DNA of 64,000 bases from Euryodendron excelsum (taxonomy: Eukaryota > Streptophyta > Magnoliopsida > Ericales > Pentaphylacaceae), in contig CM065381.1 of NCBI GenBank assembly GCA_033060915.1, positions 31,971,336-32,035,335 on the forward strand. Reading direction: 5' to 3'. Positions 24,219-37,353 of the stretch are shown here, in pieces. Numbering within the stretch: the stretch's first letter is position 1; every line of letters begins with the position of its first letter. Under the pieces are notes generated by a model. The model saw only the letters and a program-made list of their open reading frames with translations. It made no database searches and was not told the origin of the DNA. The position numbers were made by a program, and so were the translations under genes.

Positions 24219-25106
24219 CTGCAAAGGTAAGCCAAGGTAAGTGGTGTTAATATACGGTACATACAGATAAATAATAACAAAATAAAGTAAATAAATAATA
24301 AAAATAAACAATAAATAATAATAAAAAGATTTCAAATGATAAATCAAAACGAATTTCCTACACCTTTTGATTTCCTAACTTCAAGTCAAATCTCAAGAGT
24401 TTTCTGTCTTTTTCCTTCAAAAAGATTTTGGTTCTAAACCTTTTCCAACTCTTTCCCTGAATTTCTAAAAATTTCGGTAGAGTTTTGTTTAAAAAAGGTC
24501 CCTACAACACCCGCAACATCAACACAAAACATAAACCGTGCACTTCACAACGTTACAATCACATAACATCAGCACCAGCGCACACTTTTTAATTTTTCAA
24601 GATTTTCAAAACACATGTTTTATTTTTCCAATAAATCAATGATTTTCAAAAATGTCCTAAAATTCTTCAAAATCATTTCAAATGTTTTCTAAAATATTCC
24701 TACATTTTCCAAAATTTTAAACTCTAAAAATTTCATGAATTTTTTAAGTTTTCCATTTTTCTAATTTTCTAAGTATTTTTCTAGTTTTCAAAAAATAAAA
24801 AATTCACCAAGTTTTCAAAAATTACGAAACTTTACACGGTTGTTAAACACATTTTTCTAAGGCACATGACATAAAAATTTAGCCATAAAACCCAATGCCC
24901 AAGCTTATAGGAACAAACTCCCAATTCCTACAAAAAACCCTCTTCACATAATTATGTAAAATCACTCTAATTCAATCAAACAAGTACCAAAATGCAAAAA
25001 TAGCATCACCATAATGTTCAAAACATATCAAAACATTAATTTCTACTATTCACATGGTTCAAACAAAATTCTACTCATCAAAATCAACAAAAATTTAAAA
25101 ACTCAC
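24219..25106 (-). other. 5'-UTR intron of the antisense PMD gene (E2)
   Basis: The donor is A|GTGAGT (25106) and the acceptor TTTGCAG|GATGG (24219-24220). Its length of 888 bp is nearly the same as in E1 (884) and E3 (877). The interior is AT-rich and its sequence is conserved between copies. Confidence 0.78.
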
Positions 25107-25544
25107 TTTTTAGAGTTCTCCGGCGAAATCTTTTATTCCGGCGATGTGGTCTCCTTCTGGCAATCACCTGTGGTCTCCAAGAAGTGCTCCTTCAAGGTTC
25201 AAGTCAGTTTCCCCACAAACACTCTCAACTTTTTGAAAAACTCTTCAAATGCTGCAAGTTTTCAAACCAGAATTTTTTTGGTTTTTAATCCCAAGCCTAG
25301 CGCTACTAGCAGAAACGCCAAGCTAAACTTTCCAAAGGCGTCACTGCTGGTGGCGCCAGTTTTCAAATTCTGGGTAGCATTGCCCTTTTTCCCGTCAAAA
25401 CTCGTTTTTGAAGGCCTTTAGGGCCCAATATCCATTTTCGAACCCCTGTTGTCGAAAAATTTCCAAAGTCCTTTCCTCCAACCGCCTCGCGATCAACATG
25501 GGACTCTTACTCTATCGTTTTCTATCTTTGACAAGCGAAGACAT
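25107..25544 (+). mobile_element. E2 3' untranslated end, upstream region of the antisense PMD gene
   Basis: It holds the non-coding first exon of the PMD gene on the minus strand (about 25107-25210) and a GGCGCC-like palindrome block (25303-25358: GCGCTACTAGCAGAAACGCC, TGCTGGTGGCGCC). On the plus strand it is the sequence that precedes the polypurine tract. The block resembles the one before the LTR TATA box, so it may serve as a promoter element in the other direction. Confidence 0.55.
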
Positions 25545-25559
25545 AAAAAGAGGGGCAGC
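25545..25559 (+). other. Polypurine tract of E2
   Basis: AAAAAGAGGGGCAGC lies immediately upstream of the LTR start TGTAAGCACCCC. It is the expected plus-strand primer site and confirms element orientation. The equivalent in E3 is at 32572-32591 (reverse) and before LTR5 at 41056-41072. Confidence 0.85.
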
Positions 25560-27703
25560 TGTAAGCACCCCATTTTTGACCGCTCGGCAGTCTACAGTTC
25601 ATTCAAACTTGATTTCAAGTCAATATGGACATATTCTAGAATTCTAGTCCTAATCCCATCTATCCATCGCTTCGCGGGCCCACCAAGCCCAAATAGAGGC
25701 AAAATGACCGAAATGCCCTTAGGGGCATTGTTCGGTCCAATTCCAAATCAGGCACGTCATCCCGAAGACAGTAAGTCCCCTTTTCGAATTCCATCAGGCG
25801 CGTCTTTCCGAAGACGGTAAGACCCCTTTCCAATTCCTTTTCCAATTCCAATTCCAATTCCAATCCCTCTCTTGAGAAAGTTGATTTCTTGAGACGGAAA
25901 GTCTATCCTATCCGGCATGTTTTTCGAAGAAATTCTCTTTGGAACGGTAAGTCCCTTTAAACCTGTCAACCGAGATGAGACCATAAGTCCCCTAGAAGGT
26001 AGAACGGTCCACCTTTGGCGCCTGCTAGCCCGCCAATGCAGAAATGTTCGTTTCGACATGCCATTTGAGAAAGTTGACTTCTCAGGCGCTAAGTCCCTTT
26101 TGCAGCTTCCCGAGATCAGGTAATCTCGGGAATGATAGCGAACCGTCAGAGTAGCAGAAGTACTTGTAAACATTGCAACCATCAGAATAGTGAAAATACT
26201 CACAAGCAGGTCGATATAGGGAATTGCCAACAAACCCATTTATCACGAGACCACCGTCAGAGTGGTGGAAACACTCAAAACCCAGGTCAACACCGATGCC
26301 TGCTAGCCCACTTCGACGAAAAATTACCAAATTGCCCATAGGGCCATTTTTAGGCACGTTTCTCGAGAACACACTTAAGTCCTCAGAATGGTAAGTCCAC
26401 CCCTTCCAAGATCATCTTAAAGACGATCTGACATGATTAGGTGTCTTCTAGTCAGTTTCGGGCCAATGTCAAGACTTTCCAGTCAAGATGACCATTTTGC
26501 CCCTAGGCATCCGAATGCCCTGGGGACCACACCGACTCTGGGTATCAAATCGGTAACCTCCCGAGAATGCTTTTTATAGTATTCCTGACCTTCCTTTATC
26601 CTTCCGAATCATTCCGAGTCAGTTTTGGTAAACCCGTTGCAAAATGACTATTTTACCCCTGGTGGGCCGGTCGCCTTTTCCGACCACACCAGCTCTGGGT
26701 ATCAAACCGGTAGCCTTTTGGAACATTCTAAATAATGTTTTCAAATCTCGAGTCTTCTTCTGGGACATTCTGAGTCCGTCCCGGCAGCTTTTTGGCCCAG
26801 TTGACCGTTTTGCCCCTAATGGTCCGATCAACCCTTCCAACACATTTTGTTATCCTTTTTCAAGTCAAATACCTCTGGGACCCTATTCTAAGGGTTCCTA
26901 CCCTTTTCCGGCCTTCTAGGCCATACTCGGTTCCTTAAATGCTTCTCGAGCTTTTCGGAGTCACTCCTACTGAAACCAGGCTAAAAATTGCATGGTCGTC
27001 ACTAGTACAGACACCCAAATCTTCCAAAAATACGTTGCTTGCTAACTTAATGAACTTTTTGGCTTGGCGCCACTAGAGGAAATTTGCCCTGGCGACACTG
27101 CAACAGGCGCTAGGTGATTCTGTTCTCTATAAATACAGAGCCTCCTCCAACATGAAAAAGGTCCGCAAACTCAGTCTAAGAACCTTACTTTTCGATATAC
27201 AGAGCTCGTAGCCTCTCTAAACCCTAATCTCCTTAGGTTTTCCAAACCCTAGCCTCCATACACAAACCCTAGCCTCTTATACACTCACATACACTTCTAT
27301 ACACTCATAGACTAGCCTCCAAAGCCTCCTTTGAAGACTTGAAGTGTTGCAATCTGAAGCCTTAAAGATTGAAGACAAACTCTTGAAGATTGAATTGAAG
27401 ACCGAAGTAAGACAAGCAAAGCAAAGCACGCAAAGCTAAGCAAAATAAAAAAGACACAAGGTAGGCTTCTTATTTATGTTTACGTATCTTCCCCCTCTCT
27501 TCTCTCTCCTAACCCACTTGGGTTTTCTTCTATTTTAATCCCCCATCTTCTCCCCCCCCCTCTTTGCATGCTTCAAACAAGGGACTTCCCGATCCATGTG
27601 TAGGATTAGACTATTGGAGAGTCACCGTATCGGGGGCTTTTTTTTAGTCTAATTGGAGACCACGTGGGTTCAGCCCCTTTGATTATGTGGTGAAGTCTCC
27701 AGT
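25560..27703 (+). mobile_element. 3' LTR of element E2, truncated at the right
   Basis: It starts at TGTAAGCACCCC right after the polypurine tract. It contains short U3 repeats with GGTAAG strings (25745-25960), CCGTCAGAGTAGC blocks (26145-26270), the 155-bp repeats (26480-26870), a GGCGCC remnant, TATA (27128-27135) and telo-box motifs. It stops at about 27696-27703 in the GATTATGTGGTGAAG block, where a minus-oriented LTR begins. The remaining 2.9 kb of this LTR was not found downstream, so either it lies beyond later rearrangements or it was lost. Confidence 0.85.
27128..27135 (+). promoter_or_regulatory. LTR promoter TATA box (E2 3' LTR)
   Basis: TATAAATACAGAGCC is followed by the AAACCCTA leader, as in the other copies. 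The spacing and flanks are those of E2's 5' LTR. Confidence 0.72.
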
Positions 27704-30700
27704 TGTCGCGCCCAGATTTTTCGCACTCGAGAAATACACACACAAGCGGGAAAAACACTGTACTCTCTCATTAAAACTCATCCTCCTAGAAGAATGAATG
27801 CGACTAGGTTTGAATTGAAAATTAATTTGAATAAAGGGCTTTTGGAAAAAGTTTGGAGTCGCCACCTAACTTGATTAAGGTGAGTTAGGTCACTTAAAAA
27901 CTAAGCATAATTCGAAGACTACACTTAGGGTTTTTGGAAAACGATTTCGAAAATACTTCCTTAAGAGAGGGTTTTTAGGACAACAGGTTGTTTGGCAACC
28001 TTTAGAAAATAATTAAGCCCTTTTTGAAAATAAACTCTATTTTGGTCTTTGAAAACAGTGATCCAAGGTTCGGAGGTTGGTTACGTGTAGGGAAGACGCA
28101 CTAAGCCATCACCCTACCTCGCCCTTGTGATACCTACATGTCTATTTACCGTAGATTCACTTATAAGAGTCTTCAACTAACAAATGTTCAACCCTACCCA
28201 CTTTAGAAAAAGAATGATACATGATACGCAAGTGTAAGAAAAGAAAGTTGGAAAATAAATTTGGAAATAGATTTGAAAAGAAATTGATTTGTTTTTAGAA
28301 AGAGATTTGAAAAGACTGAAATTGGAAAGTTTTGGAAATTGGAAATAGAGGTTTGGAAATAGAAACTTGGAATTAGAAAAATAGATTAAGGAATTAGAGA
28401 TTTGAAAAAGATTGTAGAATTGGAAATTTGTGAAAATAGAAGCTTGAAAAATGGTTGTGACCACACCTAGGAGGGTTGCCTACGTATCTTTTTGAAGGAA
28501 TCAGGTTAGTCGTAGTTCGGATAAGAGTCCGATAGAAGATAGAAGATTGGATTTGAAAAAGGAGTTGAATTGGAACTTGGATTTGATTTGAATTTAGAAT
28601 AAAAGATTGGAATTTGAAATGGAAGAATAGAGACCCTAGACCTAGGAAGACAGGACTTAGAAAGGACTCGAGATTAAGAAAGACTTGACTCGAATGTTGC
28701 ACTGGGAAGATCAAAGAAAGATTAGATTTAGGAAGGGTTCGAATTAGGAAAGGTCCAATTTAGGAAAGTTACGTTTTAGGAAAGTTTCAATGTAGGAAAG
28801 TTTTATTTTAGGAAAGTTTCATTTTAGGAAAGTTTCCGAATTAGGAAAGTTTTGATTTCGGAAAGTTTAGAACTTAGAAAGTGTTTGAGTTTTAGAAATT
28901 CTTGAAGTTAGGAAAGGTTTGAGTTTAAGAAAGATTTGAAAACTTAGATTTGGAAAGTTAAGATTTGAAAAGGGATGGAATTAATAAAGGTTTAAAAGCT
29001 TAATGTTTAAGGAGAGATTTGAAAGTTTTAGGAAACTTATGGTTTAGGAAAGTACTAGATTAGGAAAGATTTAGATTAGGAAGGATTGAGATTCTTATTT
29101 CCTAAAACAAGGGATTAGATTTTGTTTCTAAAAAGAGATGGTGTGATTTTATTTTAAAAAACGGAGGGGATCAAGTTTCCTAAAGGGAAGATTTGGGTCT
29201 GGTTTCCTAAAGAGAAGATTAGATTTGACATTAATTTGGAAAGATGGATTTTTTAGAAATCCTAGTTTTGGGAAGACTATAGATTTGACGTAGAAAAGAG
29301 TTTTTGAAAATATATATAATTTTGATGTAGAAAACAAGAGGTTTTGGAAACCTAGATTTTAAGGCCAAAATAAGGGATTGGAAATCATGTTTTTGGGAAG
29401 GAAAATTTAGGTTTCCTAACCGTTGGCTATAAGGTTTAACTTGGACTCTAAGAAAAGAGTTTTTGGAAAATGAGTTTTTAGAAAGGGAGATTTTTGAAAG
29501 GAAATCCTAGAGAGGAATTTCTAGAAAGCGAATTTTGAAAAGAGAGAGTTTTTGGAAAGAAATCCTAGTGTGGAGTTTTTAAAAAGAGATTTTTGGGAAG
29601 AGTTGTTTAGGAAGAAAACGTAAGGAGCGTCTTTGGAGAGTGAACTTTGAGGAAAGCATTTTTGGAAAGGAGCTTCTAGGAAAGATGTTTTTGAAAAGAG
29701 ATTGTTGGAAAGGAGTTTTTGAAAAACAATTTTGGAAAGGAGATTAGAGAGAGTTTTCTAATAAGGAAACTTAGGGAGTGTTTTTAGGAAAAGAATTTTG
29801 AAGAGAGTGCTTTAGAAAGGAGTTGAAAAGGAAGTTTTGAAAATAAATTTTTGGAAGGAGTTTTTGGAAAACAATTTTGGAAAAGAATTTGAAGAAGGAG
29901 ATTAGAGAGCGTTTTTAGAAAGTATGTTGAAAGAGAGGTTTTTAGAAGGAAAGATTTGAAAAGAGAGTTCTTAGAAAGTATACAAAATATCTCACTTTCC
30001 TAAAGCGATTCTAACCATAAGAAGGTTAGAACCACTTTAAGATAGTGGTTTTGAAAACAATAATGTTTTGAAAATATATATCATATTGGTCACTTTAAAT
30101 GTAACACTTTCCTAAAGCAACCCTAACCATGAAAATGCTAGAATCACCTTAGGATTGTGATTTTGAAAACAAGTTTTGAAAAAGAAGAATTTGATGCAAG
30201 TTTGAAAACGATGTTAATGCAAGTTTTGAAAAACGAGTTTGAAAATGAATTTGAAAATAATGTAAGATCATGATATGCTCAATGCAAAGAGGGGCCGTGA
30301 ACATACAAGGTTAAAGGCTTCACCACATAATCAAGGGGGCCGAACCCACATGGTCTCCGGTTAGACTAAAAGAAAGCCCCCAACACGGTGACTCTCCAAT
30401 AGCCTAATCCTACACATGGTCCGAAAATTCCCTTATTTCAAGCATGTAAGAAGGGGGGAAAGAAGATGGGGGATTAAAATAGAAGAAAACCCAAGTGGAT
30501 TAGGAGAGAGAAGAGAGGGGGGAAGATGCTTAAACATAAATAAGAAGCCTACCTTGTGTCTTCTTTATTTTGCTTAGCTTTGCGCGCTTTGCTTTGCTTG
30601 CTTCGCTTCGGTCTTCACTTCAATCTTCAAGAATTTGTCTTCGATCTTCAAAGCTTCGTAGTTGCAGCAATCCAAATCTTCAATGGAGGCTTTAGAGGCA

Positions 30701-32571
30701 AGTGTATGAGTATATGAGAGTGTATGAGTGTATTGGAGGCTAGGGTTTGGGAAAACCTAAGGAGACTAGGGTTTAGAGAGGCTACGAGCTCTGTATGTCG
30801 AATATTAGGGTTTTTAGACTGAGTCAGCGGACCTCTTTCATGCTGGAGGAGGCTCTGTATTTAAAGATAACAGAATCATCTGCCGCCTGTTGCAGTGGCG
30901 CTAAGGCAAATTTCCTCTTGGCGCCACTAGGAGTGGCGCTAGGCCACTTTTTGGCTGGGCGCCACTAGTAGTGGCACCAGCAACTTACGAAAGTTCATTA
31001 AGTCGGCAAGCAACTTATCTTTGGAAGATTTGGGCGCCTGTACTAGTGACTACCATGCAATTTTTAGCCTAGCTTTACTAGGAGTGACTCCGGAAAGCCC
31101 GGGAAGCATTTAAGGGACCAGGAATGGCCTAGAAGGCCGGAAAAGGGTAGGAACCCTTAGAATAGGGTCCTGAATTTATTTGAATTTGAAAAAGGATAAC
31201 AAAATGTGTTGGAAGAGTTGACCGGGTCATTAGAGGCAAAATGGTCAACTGGGCCAAAAAGCTATCAGGACAGACTTAGAACGTCCCAAAAGAAGACTTG
31301 AGATTTGAAAACATTATTTAGAATGTTCCCAAAGGCTACTAGTTTGATACCCAGAGCCGGTGTGGCCGGAAAAGGCGACCAGCCCACTAGGGGCAAAACG
31401 GTCATTTTGCAACGGGTTTAGCAGTACTAACTCGGAATGATCTGGAAAGATAAAGGAAGCTCGATAATACTATAAAAAGCATTCTCGGGAGGTTACTGGT
31501 TTGATACCCAAAGCTGGTGTGGTCCCCGGGGCGTTCGGATGCCTAGGAGCAAAATGGTCACCTTGACCGAAAAGTCTTGAAATTGGCCCGAAACTGACTA
31601 TAAAGCACCTAATCATGCCGGATCGTCTCTAAGATGATCTTGGAAGGGGTGGAATTACCATTCTGAGGACTTACGTGTGTTTTCAAGAAACATGCCTGAA
31701 AATGGCCCTAGGGGCAGTTTGGTCATTTTTCACTGAAGTGGGCTAACATGCACCAGTGTTGACTTAGGTTTTGAGTGTTTTCGCCACTCTAACAGTGGTC
31801 TCGTGATACAGGGGTTTGTTGGCAATTCCCTATATCGACCTACTTATGAGTATTTTTGCTACTCTGACAGTTGCGATGTTTACGAGTACTTCTGCTACTC
31901 TGACGGTTCACGATCATTCTCGAGACTACCTAATCTCAGGAAGCTGCTAAAGGGACTTAGCACCTGAGAAGTCAACTTTCTCGAAAGGCATGCCGAAATG
32001 GACATTTCTGCATTGGTGGGCTAACAGGCGCCAAAGGTGGACCGTTCTACCATCTAGGAGACTTGGGGTCTCGTCCCAGTCTACAGGTTTAAAGGGACTT
32101 ACCGTTCTGAAGAAACCTTCTCTGGAAAATGTGCTGGATAGGATAGACTTACCTTCTCAAGGAATCAGCTTTCTCGAGAAAGGGATTGGAATTGGAATTG
32201 GAAAAGGAATTGAAAAGGGGCTTACTATCTTTGGAAAGACGTGCCTGTTGGAATATGGAAATGAGACTTACCATCTTCGAAAAGATGTGCCCATTGGAAT
32301 TACAAAGGGGACTTACCATCTTCAGAAAGACGTGCCTAATGGAATTTGGAAAGGGGACTTACCGTCTTCGGAAAGACGCTCCTGATTTGGAATTGGACAG
32401 AACAATGCCCCTAAGGGCATTTCGGTCATTTTGCCTCTATTTGGGCTTGGTGGGCCCACGAAGCGATAAATAGATAGGATTAGGACTAGAATTCTAGAAT
32501 GTGTCCATATTGACTTGAAATAAAGTCTGGACGAACTGTAGTGCCTAGCGGTCAAAAATGGGGTGCTTACA
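27704..32571 (-). mobile_element. 3' LTR of element E3, complete, reverse orientation
   Basis: Read on the plus strand it starts TGTCGCGCCCAG (27704) and ends GGGGTGCTTACA (32571), the reverse of the family termini, and is 4868 bp long. All blocks are present in reverse order: a hairpin with GGAGTCGCCA (27856-27865), conserved motif (28475-28530), G-poor (here C-poor) tract (28240-29980), a degraded TATA (about 30859-30866), GGCGCC cluster, 155-bp repeats (31237-31560) and U3 minisatellite (32220-32380). A polypurine tract follows at 32572, which identifies it as a 3' LTR. Confidence 0.92.
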
Positions 32572-32591
32572 GCTACCCCTCTTTTTCTGTC
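32572..32591 (-). other. Polypurine tract of E3
   Basis: On the minus strand GACAGAAAAAGAGGGGTAGC abuts the LTR start. It matches the tracts of E2 and of the LTR5 fragment. Confidence 0.85.
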
Positions 32592-32980
32592 TTTGCTTGT
32601 AGAAGTCAAAAAACGATAAAGTAAGAGTCCCATGTTGACCGTGAGGTGGTTGGAAGGACGGACTTTGAAAATGTTTCGACAACAGGGGTTTGAAAATGGA
32701 TATTCGGCCGAAAAGGGCCTTCGAAAACGAGTTTTGGCCGGAAAAGTTTAGCTTTTGTAAAGTTTAGCTTGGTGCCAGGCTTGGGATTAAAAACCAGAAA
32801 AATTCTGGTTCGAAAACTTATGGCATTTGAAGAGTTTTTCGAAAACTGGAGAGTGTTTGTGGGGAAATTAACTTGAACCTTGAAGGAGCACTTCTTGAAG
32901 ACCACAGGTGACTGCCGGAAGGAGACCACGTCGCGGGAAAAGTCGCCGAAAGAGAAGATTTCGCCGGAGAACTCTAAAAA
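32592..32980 (+). promoter_or_regulatory. Upstream region and non-coding first exon of the E3 PMD gene
   Basis: This is the counterpart of 25107-25544. The first exon probably ends at 32980 before GTGAGT. The GGCGCC palindromes are partly lost here (32750-32780 retains TTGGTGCCAGGC). No TATA box is obvious. Confidence 0.5.
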
Positions 32981-33857
32981 GTGAGTTTTCAAATTTCTGT
33001 TGATTTTGATGTGTAGAATTTTGTTTAAACCATGTGAATAGTAGAAATTAATGTTTTGATATGTTTTGAACATTATGGTGATGTTATTTTTGCATTTTGG
33101 TGCTTGTTTGATTGAATTAAAGTGATTTTACATGATTATGTGAAGAGGGTTTTCTGCAGGAATTGGGAGTTTGTTCCTACAGGCTTGGGCATTGGGTTTT
33201 CTAGCTAAATTTTTATGCCATGTGCCTTAAAAAAATGTATTTAACAACCGTATAAAGTTTCGTGACTTTTTGAAAAGTTGGTGAATTTTTCATTTTTTGA
33301 AAAATAGAAAATTAGAAAAATGTGAAAACTCAAAAAATTGATGAAATTTTTAGAGTTTAAAATTTTTAAAAATGTAATAATATTTTAGAAAACATTTGAA
33401 ATGATTTTGAAGAATTTTAGGACAATTTTGAAAATCATTGATTTATTGAAAAAATAAAACATGTGTTTTGAAAATATTGAAAAATTAAAAAGTGTGCGTT
33501 GGTGCTGATGTTATGTGATTGTAATGTTGCGAAGTGCATAGTTTATGTTTTGTATTGATGTCATGGGTGTTATAGGAACCTTTTTTAAACAAAACTCTAT
33601 CGAAATTTTTAGAAATTAGGGAAAGAGTTGGAAAAGGTTTAGAAATAAAATTTTTTTGAAGGAAAAAGACAGAAAACCCTTGAAATTTGACTTAAAGTTA
33701 GAAAATCAAAAGGTGTAGGAAATTCATTTTGACTTACCATTTGAAATCTTTTTATTATTATTTATTGTTTGTTTTTGTTCTTTATTTACTTTATTTTGTT
33801 GTTATGTATCTGTATGTACCGTATATTAACACCACTTACCTTGGCTTACCTTTGCAG
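32981..33857 (+). other. 5'-UTR intron of the PMD gene (E3)
   Basis: Donor AA|GTGAGT at 32981 and acceptor TTTGCAG at 33851-33857, 877 bp. Both sites match those of E1 and E2. Confidence 0.75.
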
Positions 33858-33933
33858 GGTGGCAAACACGGGTGATGATGGTTCTGAGAGGAGATGTCGC
33901 TCGGGGAAGGCGGCTCGGACAGATTCCACCTGT

Positions 33934-33938
33934 GGTTC
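33934..33938 (+). repeat. Target site duplication of LTR4, left
   Basis: GGTTC just before the LTR; the identical copy is at 39142-39146. Five base pairs is the size made by Ty3/gypsy integrases. Confidence 0.93.
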
Positions 33939-36900
33939 TGTCGCGCCCAGATTTTTTGCGCCCGAGGAATACTCACCCCAAGCGGGAAAAATGTTGTACT
34001 CTCTCGTTAGAACTCACCCTCTTAGAAGAATGAGTGCGACTAGGTTTGAATTGAAAATTGATTTGAATAAAGGGCCTTTGAAAAAGATTCGGAGTCACCA
34101 CCTAACTTGATTAAGGTGAGTTAGGTCACCTAAAAACTAAGCATAGTCCGAAAACTACACTTAGGGTTTTTGAAAAACAATTTTGGAAAACATCCTCAAG
34201 AGAGGGTTTTTTAGGAAAACGGGTTGTTTGGCAACCTTTGGAGAACATTTAGCCCTTTTTAGAAAAATAACTCATTTTTGGTCTTTGAAATCAGTGATCT
34301 AGGTTCGAAGGTTGGTTACGTACAGGGAAGACGCACTAAGCTATCACCCTACCCCGCCCTTTCGGTACCTACGTGTCAATCTACCCTAGATTCACCTATG
34401 AGAGTCTTTAATTAACTATAGTTCAACCCTATTTACTTTTAGAAAAACAATGTTTGAAAAATATGATGCATGATATGCAAGCAATAGAAAAGAATTGAAA
34501 AATAGATTTAAAAGGAGATTGCTTTGATTTGAAAAGATGGAATTGAAATTGGAAATTTTGAAATTTTGAAAATAGAAATTTGAAAATGGAAAGTTTGAAA
34601 ATAGATGGGAATTTGAGATTTGAAAAGAATTTTGAAACCGCACCCACGAGGGTGGAATTGAAAATTTGAAAAATATTGTGACCGCACCTATGAAGGTTGC
34701 CTACGTATCCCTTTGGGGGAATCAGGTTAGTCGTAGTTCGGACCGGAGTCCGATTGAAAAGGGATTGATTTGAAGAGAGAGATTGGATTGGAAGATTGAG
34801 AGATTGAATTGAAAATTGAATTTGATTTGAAATTGGAAGAGGAGATTGAAAATTGAAATTGAGAAGATTGGATTTTGATTTGAAAAGATAGATTTGGACT
34901 TGTTTTAGAAAGATGAAGGTTTAGGAAACCTAGACTTAGGAAAGGGAAGAGACTTAGGAAAGATTTGACTTGACTTGGAAGGTTTAGGAGATTAGGAAAG
35001 ATTGGATTTAGGAAATGTTTGAATTAGGAAAGGTTCGATTTAGGAAAGTTTTGAAATTGAAAAGTTTCATTTTTGGAAAGTTTTGAAATTAGGAAAGTTT
35101 TAGGTTTAGGAAAGTTTTGAAAATTGGAAAGTTTTGGATTTAGAAAGTTTTGAAATAGGGAAGTTTTGAAAGTAGGAAAGTTTTCAATTTAGGAAATGTT
35201 TGAATTAAGAAAGTTTCAACCTAAGAAAGTCTTAAATTAAGAAAGTTTTGAGTTTAAAAAAGTCTTAGATTTGGAAAGATTTGAAGTTTAAGAGAGTTTA
35301 GAATTTAGAAAGTTTTAGGTTTAGAAAGATTTAACTTAAGAAAGTTTCAAATTTAAAAAGTTTTGAATTTAGGAAGCTTAGAATTTTAGAAAGATTTGAA
35401 ATTTGGAAAGTTTAGGATTCAGAAAGTTTTAGAGTTTAGAAAGATTTAAGATTTTAGAAAATTTTAGAGTTTTAGAAAATCTTGAAAATTAAGAAAGGTT
35501 TGAATTTAGGAAAGGTTTAAAAGCTTAAATTTAGAAAGTTAAGATTTGGAGAAGGGGTTGAATTAGGAAAGGGTCGAATTAGGAAAGATTTGAAAGTTGA
35601 GTTTTAAAATTTAGGAAAGATTTTTATGTTCAAGTTTAGGAAACTTAAGATTTAGGAAAGATTTGAATTAGGAAATATTTGGATTTGGAAGGGGTTGGAT
35701 TTGGTTTCTAAAAGAAAATATTTGATTTTGTTTCCAAAAACGGAGGACAGGATCTAGTTTCCTAAACGGGGAGATTTGATTTGGTTTCCTAAAGGGAAGA
35801 TAGAATTTGGCATGGATTTGGAAAGGGAAATTCTAGAAACCCTAGTTTTGGAAAATCGTAGTTTTGACGTAGGAAATAGGGTTTGGAAACAAGAATAGTT
35901 TTGATGTAGAAAACAAGAGGTTTTGGAAACCTAGGTTTGGGGCAAAGTTTGAAAATCATGTTTTTGGAAAGAAAATTAGGGTTTCCTAATTGTGGGCTCT
36001 AAGGCTTGAATTGGGCTCTAAGGAAAGAGTTTTTTGGAACACTCGTTTTTGGAAACGAAGGTTTTCTAGAAGGGAATCCTAGGGAGGAATTTTCAGAAAG
36101 TGAATTTGAAGAGGGAGTTTTTGGAAAAAGATTTTAAAGAGAAGGAGTTTTGGAAAGTGTGTTTTTGGAAACGTAGATTTTGGAAGGTAGATCCTAGGGG
36201 GGGAATTTCTAGAAGGGAGATTTTGGAAAAGAGAGTTTTTGGAAAGATTTTTGGAGAGCGTTTTTAGAAGATGGATTTTGGGGAGAGGATTTTGGAAAAG
36301 AGTTGAAAAAGGAAGTTTTGAAAAATAGATTTTGGAAGAGAGTTTTTGAAAACAATTTTTGGAGAAGAGAGTTTTAGGAAAGTATGTTGAAAAAGATATT
36401 TTTAGGAGGAAATTCTTGAAGAGAGAGAGTTTTTGGAAAGTATAAAAACATCTCACTTTCCTAAAGCGATTCTAGCCATAAGAGGGCTAGAACCACTTTA
36501 AGAAAGTGGTTTTGAAAACAAAGTTTGAAAATATAGGCCAAAAGGCCACTTTTAATATAACACTTTCCTAAAGCAACCCTAGCCATGGAAAGGCTAGAAT
36601 CACCCTAGAATTGTGGTTTTGAAAACAAGTTTTTGAAAAAGAGATTTTGATGCAATTTTGAAAACAAGTTTAAAAATGATTTTTGAAAACAGCTTTTTGA
36701 AAACGGATTTTGGAAGATGCAAGACTATGATATGCACAATGCAATTTGGGGTCGTGAACATACAAGGTTAAGGCTTCACCACATAATCAAGGGGGGCCGG
36801 ACCCACATGGTCTTTGGTTAGACTAGAAAAAAGCCCCCGACACGGTGACTCTCCCATAGTCTAATCCTACACATGAACTGGGAATCCCCTTGTTTCAAGC

Positions 36901-37353
36901 ATGCAAAGAAAGGGGGGGAAAGAGATGGGGGATTAAAATAGAGAAAACCCAAGTGGGTTGGAGAGAGAAGAGAGAGGGGAGAAGTGCAGAAAATTAAAGA
37001 GAAAGCCTACCTTGTTTCTTGTTTATTTTGCGCGCCGTGCAGTCTTCGGTCTTCGGTCTTGATCTTCACCTTCAGTCTTCAAGGATTGCCTTCAAGCTTT
37101 GGATGGCTACTCTTCAAGTCTTCAGAGAGTGGTTGAATGCTAGTGTATAAGTGTATGGGGGAGTGTATGGGGGAGTGTATGAGTGTATAGGAGGCTAGGG
37201 TTTGTGTATAGTGGCTAGGGTTTAGTGTAGGGTGGCTAGGGTTTGGAGAACTTAAGGAAACTAGGGTTTTTGGAGGTGCTCGAGCTTTGTATATCGAATT
37301 GTGTGATTTCTAGGTTCAGTTTTCAGACCCCCTTCACGTTGAACGAGGCTTTG

